Assembly: GCF_001723055.1 (NCBI RefSeq)
Contig: NZ_MDCR01000139.1
Coordinates: 1 to 52,823 of the forward strand
Direction of reading: 5' to 3'
Source of the DNA: Streptomyces niveus
Lineage (GTDB): Bacteria > Actinomycetota > Actinomycetes > Streptomycetales > Streptomycetaceae
Length of the DNA stretch: 52,823 bases
Below, piece by piece: positions 1 to 7,545 of the stretch (position 1 is its first letter; the number at the start of each line of letters is the position of its first letter). The notes beneath the pieces are model-generated. The model was not told the DNA's origin. It searched no databases and saw only the letters and a program-made list of their open reading frames with translations. A program made the position numbers and the translations under genes.

Positions 1-50
1 CCCGGCCGCGCGGCCGGGACGAGGGGTGCGGCTTCGTTGTCGGAGCCGTA

Positions 51-938
51 TCAGTACCGCAGCCTCGACAGATGGCGGTAGCTGTTGCGCGCCGTGGCGA
101 TCGGGTCCTTCGGCGAGTCGTGCTCGACCAGCCATTGCCGTACGCCGCCCCGGTGCGCCGTCTCGAACATCTCCGCGAAGTCCAGCACGCCGGAGCCGAC
201 GTCCGCGAAGTCGCCGTTCGGCGCCATGTCCTTGACGTGCAGCGCCGGGAAGCGCGGGCCCTCCTCGACGAACAGCCGGCGCGGATCGGCGCCGCCCTTC
301 GCCGCCCAGTACACATCCAGCTCGAAGCCGACGTACTCGGGGTCGGTCTCGTTCAGCAGGATGTCGTACAGCACCTCGCCCTCGACGACCTTGTGGTCCG
401 CGTCGTGGTTGTGGAAGAGCACCGGGCCCAGGCCCGACTCCCGTGCCACGCGCCCCGCCCGGTTCATCGCCGCCGCCGCCTCGCGGTAGCCCGCGGGGGT
501 GTGCATCTGGGTCGGCAGGCTCGGTACGACGACCCACTCACCGCCCAGCGTGTGGACGTCCTCGACGGCCTTCTGGAGGCCGGTGCCCGCCACCGTGGCG
601 TAACCGACGTGCTCCAGCACCGCCTTGAGGCCGACATCGTCCAGCACCCGGCGGAACTGCGTGGCGTCGCGGCCGAACCGCCCGCTCACGCCGACCGTCG
701 CGTAACCGATGTCCGCCAGCTGCTCCAGCGTCCCCTCGAACGCCGTCTCCAGGACGGACCGCATCGTGTAGAGGTGCATACCGATGCCCCCGCGCGGGAT
801 CCGCCGCCGGCATCGCGGGTCGTGGTGCCGGCCGGACTCCGCCGCCTGCGCGGTGCCCGCCGTCGACGCCAGTCCGACCGCGGCCAGCCCCGCCGCCGCC
901 GTACCCAGAAAGGCTCTTCGTGTGCCGTTCACCCTCAC
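51..938 (-). CDS. Tat-exported sugar phosphate isomerase/epimerase-like protein (TIM barrel)
   Basis: A 295-residue protein of the xylose-isomerase-like/AP-endonuclease-2 TIM-barrel superfamily. The N-terminus carries a twin-arginine signal (R7-R8 followed by a hydrophobic stretch and an AQA cleavage site near residue 32), so it probably folds in the cytoplasm with its metal and is then exported. Candidate metal ligands are visible in family order: E109 in VLEH, HNHD at 176-179, E206/D208 in FELDVYW, H234 in HVKDM and E272 in VEHD. Members isomerise or epimerise keto-sugars and polyols; the substrate cannot be read from sequence. It sits 76 bp beyond the 3' end of the ThuA/sugar-dehydrogenase gene in the same orientation, which suggests a shared carbohydrate catabolic role. 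The ATG at 938 starts directly at the signal peptide. Confidence 0.85.
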   Translation of the reverse strand: MRVNGTRRAFLGTAAAGLAAVGLASTAGTAQAAESGRHHDPRCRRRIPRGGIGMHLYTMRSVLETAFEGTLEQLADIGYATVGVSGRFGRDATQFRRVLDDVGLKAVLEHVGYATVAGTGLQKAVEDVHTLGGEWVVVPSLPTQMHTPAGYREAAAAMNRAGRVARESGLGPVLFHNHDADHKVVEGEVLYDILLNETDPEYVGFELDVYWAAKGGADPRRLFVEEGPRFPALHVKDMAPNGDFADVGSGVLDFAEMFETAHRGGVRQWLVEHDSPKDPIATARNSYRHLSRLRY

Positions 939-1014
939 GTGACCTCGTCTCTCTCAGTCTCTCGGACTCTCAACCCGCTTGAACGCGGCTGATGTTGATC
1001 CGGCTTGAGTGGAT

Positions 1015-4000
1015 TCAGCGCGCGCTGATCTCGACGGCGCCCGTCGTCGTGTCGCCCTTGTCGTCGGTGACCGTCAGATGCGCCGTGTAGGCGCCCGGCC
1101 GTGCGTAGGTGTGGGTCGCGCTCGCGCCCTGCTGACCGGCGGGCTTCGTGTTGTCGCCGAAGTCCCAGCGGTACGAGGCGACGCTCCGGCCTTCGGCGAG
1201 CGTCACCGTGCCGGTCAGCTCCGCCGCCAGCGGCGCCGCGCCCTCCTCCTTGGAGGTGCTCACCGTGACAGTGGTGCCCGGCTTCTTCTCGACTCCCCGG
1301 CCGTTGAAGTGCAGCCAGTCGATCGACAGCACGTCCTGCCCGTCCGGCTTCCAGTCGGGGTTGAGGAAGACCGCGTACATCTTCACCGTGCCGCCCACCG
1401 GCCGCAGATGCGTCGTCGGCGAGATGAAGTTGGTCCAGGCGCCGGTGTTCGGCACGGTCACCGAGCCCATCAGCGGGCCGGTCGGCGATCCGTTGCGGAA
1501 TTCGACGGTGCCGCCCGTGCCGCCCGACGACGCGCCGACGGTGACCGAGTCGATCCCGGTGAGATTCACCGGGTCGTACGCGACCCAGTCGCCGTGCTCG
1601 ACCTCGATGACGCGCTTGCCGCCGGACGCCTCGGGACGGGCACCCACGGTGACGCCGCCGTTCTCGCCGCCGGTGGCGCTGAAGAACTCGGCCTCGCGGT
1701 AGGAGGTCCTGAGGTTCGACGTGGCGGTCCCCGTCAGCGCGGGCACGCTCGTGTCGTCGCCGCCGTCGTCCTTGTAGCTGGCGGTGACCCGGTAGAAGAG
1801 ATCCTGATTCGCGTGTTCGTCCGTCGTCGGGACGGTGAACTCACCCGCGCAGCCCTTCTTGGACTGCACCGGATGCAGCGTCGTCGAGTGACCGAGCCGC
1901 CCCTCGACCGTGACGCGCTCGCAGTCGATCTCGGCACCCTTGCCGTCCTCGCGGTCGGTGACCTTCACCGTGAAGGGAACGGTGTCGCCGAGGCTGAACA
2001 TGCCGCCGTCCGGGGCCCGTTGGATGGTGACCACCGGCCGGGTGTTGCCCACGGTGATCTCCTTGACCGCCTGCGCCGACAGCTTGTCGCCGCCGGTGAC
2101 CGTCAGCCGCGCGGTGAAGACACCCTTGTCGGTGTAGATATGACTCGGGTTGGCCTTCGTCGAGTCGACGGTGCCGTCGCCGTCGAAGTCCCAGGCGTAC
2201 GTCACCGGCTTGCCCCCCGACAAGCCGGAACCTGCGCTGGAGAACTTCACACTGCGCGGCCCCGGCCCGGTGTCGGAGGTGGCGGTGATCCTGGCGGTGG
2301 GCAGCTCGCCGTCACCGACGTAGTCGATGCGGTAGATGGCGGTGCCCTGGTTGATCACACCCGTACGTCCCGCGCCCGAGCCGATCCCGAAGTCGATCAC
2401 GTACAGCGAGCCGTCCGGGCCGAAGTCGGCCTCGAAGAGCTGGTTGAACTTCATGTCCGTGAAGATCTTGTTGATCGACTGGATGTCCCCCGCCTTGGCC
2501 GGCGGGAAGCGCGGGTCGCTGAACGACTGGTCCTTCCGCTGGATCGAGAACGTCTTGAACCAGTTCTGGCCCAGCTCGTAGTTGAACCACTTCGAGTCGA
2601 AGTACTCGGGGAACTTCGTCGGCGACGGGTTGTCCGGGTCGTAGTCGTAGACGGGACCGCTCATCGGCGCCCCGCCACCGCCGACCTCGGGGAACAGCGG
2701 CGAGCCGGAGTACTGGTACGGGACGGTCGCGGCCTTGGCCGGCGGCAGCTCGCGCAGACCCGTGTTGTTCGGCGACTCGTTGACGGGCTTCGCGCAGTCG
2801 AACTTCGCCCCCGAGACCTTCGTCGCGAAGTCGTAGTCGTTGAACGGGGAGTTGGCGCCGATGCAGTACGGCCAGCCGAGGTTCGCCGCCTTGGGAACCC
2901 GGTTGAACTCGACCGTACCCTCGGGTCCGCGGTTCGGGTCCACCGCCCGTGAGTCGGGACCGTAGTCACCGATCAGCAGCGCGCCGTCCTTCGGGTCGGT
3001 GGTGATACGGAAGGGGTTGCGCAGCCCCATCGCGTACACCTCGGGACGGGTCTTGGCCGTGCCGGGTGCGAAGAGGTTGCCCTCCGGGACCGCGTACGTG
3101 CCGTCGTCCTTCGGCGTGATCCGCAGGACCTTGCCCCGCAGGTCGTTGGTGTTGGCCGAGCTGCGCTGCGCGTCGAACACCTGCCGGCCCGCACGCTCGT
3201 CGATCGGCGTGAAGTTGTCGGACACGAACGGGTCGGTGTTGTCACCGGTCGCGATGTACAGGTCGCCGTTCTTGTCGAAGGTGAGCGAGCCCGCCATGTG
3301 CACGTTGGCGCGCTGCTCGTCGCGGTCGGTCGGGATCTCCAGCAGGAGCTTCTCGGACGCCGGGTCGACGGTGTTGCCCGACAGCGTGTAGCGCGACAGG
3401 TTCAGCTGTTTCTTCGCCTTGTCGGAGTGCAGGAGATAGAGCCAGTTGTTCGTCGCGAAGTCCGGGTCGAGCGTCAGCCCGATGAGCCCGTCGGACTGCT
3501 CCGTCATCTTCAGGCTGTACTCGAAGTCCAGCGCGGTGGTGGTCTCCTGGGTCGTCTGGTCGAGGACCTGGAGCTTGCCCGTGCGCTGGATGTAGAGCAC
3601 CCGGCGGTCGGGCGTCACGGCCAGCTCGTAAGGGTCGGAGAGGTCGGTCGCCAGCTGCGTCCGCTTGAAGGACCCGGTCTTGGTGGCGGAGCAGTCGCCC
3701 GGCTTGTTGCCGGCCGCCCACTGGATGCCGCCGAGCAGGTGCTTGCGGAAGTTCTCCTCCTGGAAGGCAGAGGAGTCATGGCCGCCGGCGGTGAACCAGG
3801 AACGGCCGCCGTCGTAGTTCTGGCACCACGACCACGGGTGGTCGACGCCCTCGTCCAGCCCGGTGATGCCGTCGTTCACCTTGATCTGCGCGAGGGTGTG
3901 CACCTTGCCCGTCGGGTTGACGCGCCAGTTGTACCACTCCTCCGAGCGCTCCCACAGCTCAGGAAGGTCCTTGGTGGAGGGGTGCGCCTGGTCGAGCACC

Positions 4001-4515
4001 TTGACGCGGCCGGTCTGGATCGCGGGGTGCTTGTCGAAGATGGCCCCGGTCAGGCCCTCGTACCAGTCCCAGTCACGCTCGCTCGCGGACGCGGCGTGCA
4101 GTCCCACCCAGCCGCCGCCCGCGCGGATGAACTTCTGGAGGGCGGCGCGCTGGGGCGCGTCCAGCAGATCGCCCGACTCCGGCGTGGAGTTGGTGTTGTT
4201 GAAGACGATCGCCTGGAAGCGTGCGAGGTTCGCGTCGCTGAAGACGCTCGCGTCGTCGGACGCCTCGACCTCGAAGCCGTTCTCCTCGCCGAGCTTCTTG
4301 ATTCCCGCGATGCCGGCCGGGATCGAATCGTGCTCGAAGTTGGTGACCTTGGAGAAGACCAGGACCCGGTAGGGCGCGGCCTCCGCGGGAGGGGGCGAGG
4401 CGACCCCGAGTCCGAGCACGAGAGCGAGCAGGGCCAGGACGACGGTGAAGGGCGTCAGGGCCCTTCGCGGTCGGCCGGTGCGCAGGAGGGATCGGTCTGG
4501 TGGACGGCTACTCAC
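1015..4515 (-). CDS. Secreted ThuA - PQQ-type sugar dehydrogenase - PKD - CBM6 - PKD multidomain protein
   Basis: A 1166-residue extracellular protein. Order: Sec-type signal (basic N-terminus, hydrophobic core about 21-38, AEA cleavage near 46); ThuA/trehalose-utilisation-like domain about 48-270 (starts YRVLVFSKVTNFEH, with a GLHAAS motif); glucose/sorbosone dehydrogenase beta-propeller about 285-740; PKD domain about 745-825 (WDFDGDGTVD); a linker; CBM6-like carbohydrate-binding domain about 935-1065 (begins with YREAEFF, ends with DWLHFNG); and a second PKD about 1075-1166 (YRWDFGD). The propeller family oxidises sugars with PQQ, but the ligand is not provable here. CBM6 and PKD suggest it works on polysaccharide surfaces. 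A perfect LacI-type palindrome lies 36 bp upstream of the start. This architecture recurs in actinomycetes; the exact reaction is uncertain. Confidence 0.85.
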   Translation of the reverse strand: MSSRPPDRSLLRTGRPRRALTPFTVVLALLALVLGLGVASPPPAEAAPYRVLVFSKVTNFEHDSIPAGIAGIKKLGEENGFEVEASDDASVFSDANLARFQAIVFNNTNSTPESGDLLDAPQRAALQKFIRAGGGWVGLHAASASERDWDWYEGLTGAIFDKHPAIQTGRVKVLDQAHPSTKDLPELWERSEEWYNWRVNPTGKVHTLAQIKVNDGITGLDEGVDHPWSWCQNYDGGRSWFTAGGHDSSAFQEENFRKHLLGGIQWAAGNKPGDCSATKTGSFKRTQLATDLSDPYELAVTPDRRVLYIQRTGKLQVLDQTTQETTTALDFEYSLKMTEQSDGLIGLTLDPDFATNNWLYLLHSDKAKKQLNLSRYTLSGNTVDPASEKLLLEIPTDRDEQRANVHMAGSLTFDKNGDLYIATGDNTDPFVSDNFTPIDERAGRQVFDAQRSSANTNDLRGKVLRITPKDDGTYAVPEGNLFAPGTAKTRPEVYAMGLRNPFRITTDPKDGALLIGDYGPDSRAVDPNRGPEGTVEFNRVPKAANLGWPYCIGANSPFNDYDFATKVSGAKFDCAKPVNESPNNTGLRELPPAKAATVPYQYSGSPLFPEVGGGGAPMSGPVYDYDPDNPSPTKFPEYFDSKWFNYELGQNWFKTFSIQRKDQSFSDPRFPPAKAGDIQSINKIFTDMKFNQLFEADFGPDGSLYVIDFGIGSGAGRTGVINQGTAIYRIDYVGDGELPTARITATSDTGPGPRSVKFSSAGSGLSGGKPVTYAWDFDGDGTVDSTKANPSHIYTDKGVFTARLTVTGGDKLSAQAVKEITVGNTRPVVTIQRAPDGGMFSLGDTVPFTVKVTDREDGKGAEIDCERVTVEGRLGHSTTLHPVQSKKGCAGEFTVPTTDEHANQDLFYRVTASYKDDGGDDTSVPALTGTATSNLRTSYREAEFFSATGGENGGVTVGARPEASGGKRVIEVEHGDWVAYDPVNLTGIDSVTVGASSGGTGGTVEFRNGSPTGPLMGSVTVPNTGAWTNFISPTTHLRPVGGTVKMYAVFLNPDWKPDGQDVLSIDWLHFNGRGVEKKPGTTVTVSTSKEEGAAPLAAELTGTVTLAEGRSVASYRWDFGDNTKPAGQQGASATHTYARPGAYTAHLTVTDDKGDTTTGAVEISAR

Positions 4516-4550
4516 GGGCGCTCCCGGTGCAGGTGGCGGCTACGAATGGG

Positions 4551-4566
4551 AAGAAAGCGCTTTCTT
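4551..4566. promoter_or_regulatory. LacI-family type operator, perfect 16-bp palindrome
   Basis: AAGAAAGCGCTTTCTT is a perfect inverted repeat centred on CGCG-type symmetry, the classic LacI/GalR operator shape. It lies 36 bp upstream of the secreted ThuA/sugar-dehydrogenase gene, where a repressor would block transcription until a sugar inducer is present. No LacI regulator gene is inside the window. Confidence 0.7.
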
Positions 4567-4725
4567 AAGTACGCCGCATAGCGTAGGTTCCCCGCTTCCG
4601 GAGGGTCAATGGGTCGGAAGCGTCCACTGTGGTAGGGGAGTTGGCGGTACCGGCGTCATCCCGTCCGATCGGCCAATATCCGCACCGGTGAGCTGTATGT
4701 GCCGCCCACTTCTGTGATTGAGCGC

Positions 4726-4791
4726 CCGTCAGGAAGTGCCCGTCGGAAGTGACCGTCAGGAAGTGTCCGTCACGCGACGCCCGTCAGGAAG
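4726..4791. repeat. Tandem imperfect repeats of the transketolase C-subunit gene end
   Basis: The unit CCGTCAGGAAGTG occurs at 4726-4738 and 4753-4765. A one-base-shorter copy lies at 4740-4751, a short divergent copy starts at 4767, and CCGTCAGGAAG recurs at 4781-4791. The last copy is the complement of the final codons (Phe-Leu-Thr-Gly) of the transketolase gene. The array therefore looks like tandem duplication of the gene's own 3' end into the downstream spacer. Confidence 0.65.
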
Positions 4792-5675
4792 CCGGCGACG
4801 CGTGCGCGCAGCGACCGGACGTCCAGGCCGTGCGCCGTGAGGTGCTCGTCCATCTCCCCGTACTTGCGCAGTTCGCGCCGCCCCACGCCCAGCCCGAGCA
4901 CTCGGTGCGGTACGTCCGCCAGCGCCTCGTCGGCCGCCGCCGTTGACGTCCCGGCGAGGTACGGCTCCACGATCACCGCCTCGGCCGCGCCCGTGTCCCC
5001 GACCGCCCGGCGCAGCGCGGCACCGTCGAAGGGGCGGACGGTCGGCGCGTACAGCACCGTCGTGTCGAGCCCTTCCGTCGCCGCGAGGACGTTGTCCAGC
5101 ATCGGCCCGACGGCGACCACCGCGCCGTGGTTCCCCTCGCGCACGGTCAGGAAGCCGGCGCCGGTGACCGGCAGGGCGCGCGCGTTGGTCTGCGCCGAGA
5201 GTCGTACGTACACCCGGTCGTCGCCCTTCGCGGCCAGCCGCAGCAGGGCCTCGGCCTCGTCGGGGTGCCCCGGTGCGTGCACGGTCCAGCCGTCGAGCGT
5301 GTCGAGGAGCGCCACGTCGCCGGGCGACATATGGGTGAACCCACCGGCCGGCCAGTCGTACGAGCCTCCCGCGCTCACCAGTACGCCACCCACGCCCTGG
5401 TGCCCGAAGTCGAGCTTCACCTGTTCGAAGGGGCGCTCCACGAGGAAGCTCGCGAAGGTGTGCACGATCGGCCGCATCCCGGTGAGGGCGATCCCGCCGC
5501 CCGCGCCGACGAGCAGCTGTTCACGGATGCCGACGTCGATCACCCGGTGCGGATGACGGCGTTCGGCCTCCTGGAAGCCGTCGTGGCCGATCACGGCGAG
5601 TACGACGGCGAGCCGCGGGTCCTCGTCCAGCAGCCGGGACGCGGTCGAGGCGAAGCGCTCACGCATGGTGTCCAT
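4770..5675 (-). CDS. Transketolase, C-terminal subunit
   Basis: A 301-residue protein matching the pyrimidine-binding and C-terminal domains of a two-piece transketolase (thiamine diphosphate enzyme of the non-oxidative pentose phosphate pathway or a related sugar/aminosugar ketol transfer). The conserved GIREQ segment near residue 50, with the Glu that activates the cofactor, is present, followed by the FASF and FGHQG-type loops. It needs the N-terminal subunit encoded 36 bp upstream on the same strand to build the active site, so the two are surely co-transcribed. Split transketolases are common in actinomycete sugar or secondary pathways and often accompany a full-length housekeeping copy. 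The specific substrate is not visible. Confidence 0.88.
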   Translation of the reverse strand: MDTMRERFASTASRLLDEDPRLAVVLAVIGHDGFQEAERRHPHRVIDVGIREQLLVGAGGGIALTGMRPIVHTFASFLVERPFEQVKLDFGHQGVGGVLVSAGGSYDWPAGGFTHMSPGDVALLDTLDGWTVHAPGHPDEAEALLRLAAKGDDRVYVRLSAQTNARALPVTGAGFLTVREGNHGAVVAVGPMLDNVLAATEGLDTTVLYAPTVRPFDGAALRRAVGDTGAAEAVIVEPYLAGTSTAAADEALADVPHRVLGLGVGRRELRKYGEMDEHLTAHGLDVRSLRARVAGFLTGVA

Positions 5676-5711
5676 CAGAAAACCTCCGGGTCGGTCAGAA
5701 GTGAGTGGTGG

Positions 5712-6410
5712 TCAGGAGCGGGCTTCGACACGGGCGACGACCGCCCTGGCCCGGCCCGGGTGGGGCGCGGTGAACGCCTCGTACAGCGCCTCGTGGTCCC
5801 GCCCGTCGACGGTCACGGCCGACCAGCCCGCCGCCGTGAAACGGGACTCGATCCCGCCGGGCCAGCCGTGCGCCGCCGACGAGTTGTCGATCACGAGCGT
5901 GTGCAGCTGTTCGAGACCGGCGGGGCCCGCGTACGCGATGGCCTCGTGGTTGCTGCCCTCGTCCAGTTCGCCGTCCCCGATGAGCACCCACACGTCGGAG
6001 CCGGTACGGCCCTGTGCCCGCAGCCCGAGCGCGCTCCCGACGGCGAGCGGCAGCCCGTGGCCGAGCGAGCCGCTGCCGATCTCGGCCCCCGGCACGAGCA
6101 GCCGGTCCGGGTGATGGCCGAGCGGTGAGTCGTACGAGCCGAAGCCGGGGAGCAGCGACTCGGGGAAGAAGCCCTTGGCGGCGAGGACGGCGTAGTACGC
6201 CATCGGGCCGTGCCCCTTCGACAGCAGGAAACGGTCGCGTGCCGGGTCGTCGGCGGTCGCGGGGGAGACGTTCAGCACCCGGTCGTAGAGCACCCAGATC
6301 GCGTCCAGGGTGGAGGTCGCGGCCGAACCGTGCTTCTCGTCGCCGGTCATCAGGGACAGCAGCCGGTCGAGCTCGCGGTAGCCGTGGGACGTGGTCGTCG
6401 ATGTCGTCAT
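5712..6410 (-). CDS. Transketolase, N-terminal subunit
   Basis: About 232 residues, the thiamine-diphosphate binding half of a split transketolase. The cofactor/Mg motif is seen as GDGELDEGSNHEA followed about 20 residues later by VIDNS, with the SKGHGPMAYY loop earlier. It partners the C-terminal subunit 36 bp downstream. Two starts are possible: ATG at 6410 or an in-frame GTG at 6419 preceded by GAGGT. I chose ATG because a SoxR/MerR-type dyad with a TTGACC -35 element sits just upstream, which would place the transcription start at about the ATG and give a leaderless message. With the GTG, the GAGGT ribosome site would lie inside the operator. Confidence 0.85.
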   Translation of the reverse strand: MTTSTTTSHGYRELDRLLSLMTGDEKHGSAATSTLDAIWVLYDRVLNVSPATADDPARDRFLLSKGHGPMAYYAVLAAKGFFPESLLPGFGSYDSPLGHHPDRLLVPGAEIGSGSLGHGLPLAVGSALGLRAQGRTGSDVWVLIGDGELDEGSNHEAIAYAGPAGLEQLHTLVIDNSSAAHGWPGGIESRFTAAGWSAVTVDGRDHEALYEAFTAPHPGRARAVVARVEARS

Positions 6411-6425
6411 ACGGACCACCGTGCT

Positions 6426-6445
6426 ACCTCAACCAAACTTGAGGT
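6426..6445 (-). promoter_or_regulatory. SoxR/MerR-type operator-promoter upstream of the transketolase pair
   Basis: ACCTCAA and TTGAGGT form 7-bp inverted arms around a 6-bp spacer. Read on the minus strand, TTGACC is fused to the left arm exactly as in SoxR-controlled promoters, where the dyad fills an over-long -35/-10 spacer. The resemblance to the SoxR box (CCTCAAG...CTTGAGG) is clear, but one arm lacks the inner G. No MerR-family gene is in the window. Confidence 0.55.
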
Positions 6446-6605
6446 CAAGCGTGAGGCCGAGCGCGTCGGCGAGTGTGTGGCCGAGCGGGGCGTCTCCCGC
6501 TCGCCGAGGTCGCGGAACGGAGAAAGCGGTTCGTGACCACCGGCCGGAGTGCGGTATCGTTCTCATGCGCGTTCGGCCGGGGGAAACTCCAGGTCAGACG
6601 GGCAA

Positions 6606-6679
<74 letters not shown>

Positions 6680-6698
6680 CTCGAAAGAGTCGCAGATC

Positions 6699-6732
6699 AG
6701 GGCCGGTTCGGAGAGATCCGAAACCGGCCCTT
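6699..6732 (+). terminator. Rho-independent terminator-like hairpin after tRNA-Pro
   Basis: GGGCCGGTT (6700-6708) pairs with AACCGGCCC (6722-6730), and CGGA/TCCG continues the stem inward. It is followed by TTGGTCATTATT. The position fits termination of the tRNA transcript. Confidence 0.7.
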
Positions 6733-6854
6733 GGTCATTATTGGGGACCAGTTGGGGACCGGGTGCCCTCGACCGGCGTCACCGGGTGATGACGATCGGG
6801 CTGGGCAGCGAGCGGAGTACGCCGAGGTGGGCGGTGAGCGCCGCGCCTGCGGCA

Positions 6855-6970
6855 GTGATCTTCGCCCTCGAACTGCTACGTAGCCGCTCAGGCTACGGTC
6901 CGTACTCGCCGATCGGCAGGTACGGCTCGATGAACCTCCGTTCCGCGCCCGTCAATCGCACTCGCGTCAC
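6855..6970 (-). pseudogene. IS5-type transposase N-terminal remnant (in-frame stop)
   Basis: The minus strand reads VTRVRLTGAERRFIEPYLP, then IGEYGP, then a TAG stop (6893-6895), then PERLR. This matches the opening of IS5-group transposases (LTxAERxFIxPYLPIGxYGPYPERLR), with a Tyr codon mutated to stop. Homology ends soon after. It is a dead fragment between tRNA-Pro and another transposase piece on the other strand. Confidence 0.6.
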
Positions 6971-7108
6971 GCAAGATGATCTACCAGTCCAGGCCCCGCC
7001 CAGAGCACGGGTCCTGAAAGTTGATCACGACTCGATACCCTCCCTGATGCGTGTTGCAGAAGGCTGCGATTGGGGCATTTCACTTGTGGGCGTGGGGTGT
7101 TGAGGGGT

Positions 7109-7480
7109 GAGCCGGCGTGGGTGGAGACATTCGCCAGGCTGAGGATGCGACAGTTCGAGCGGCTGTGGATCGTGGACGGCACCCTCGTCCCGGTCCGTGA
7201 CCGAACGACCGGAGCATCCTCACGCAACTACCGGTTTTCTGCGAACGTGCAGGTCATCATCGACGCCGACACGAAGCTGGTGATCGCCGCAGCCCGTCCG
7301 GTGCCCGGCAACACCGCGGATGCCAAAGCCTGGCGGGAATCCGGCCTGGCCCAGCCGTGCCAGGGCGTGACCGTCCTCGCCGACGGCGCTTACATCATCA
7401 CCGGCCTCGTCGTCCCGCACCGCAAACGCCCCGGCCGGGCCCTGCTGCCCGGCGAGGAAGAAGACAACGCCGAGCACTAG
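7109..7480 (+). pseudogene. IS5-family (DDE) transposase internal fragment
   Basis: The frame encodes LWIVDGTLVPVRDR, then SSRNYRFSANVQVIIDADTK, then a DGAYI block and NAEH just before a TAG stop. These are the first catalytic Asp region and the second Asp region of IS5-group DDE transposases. The N-terminal domain and the last catalytic Glu region are missing, so it is truncated at both ends and inactive. It abuts the 3' end of the GH106-like gene. Confidence 0.75.
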
Positions 7481-7545
7481 TGGCCCAGGCCACAGGCCGA
7501 CTCGTTCGCCATCAGGGCTCCGGACAGGGCACACGCCATGTCCCG

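Noticed and set aside
1009..2952. Long plus-strand open frame opposite the ThuA/dehydrogenase gene
   Set aside because: Its translation is Arg/Val/Gly-rich low-complexity typical of the antisense of a high-GC gene, while the minus strand shows clear domains.
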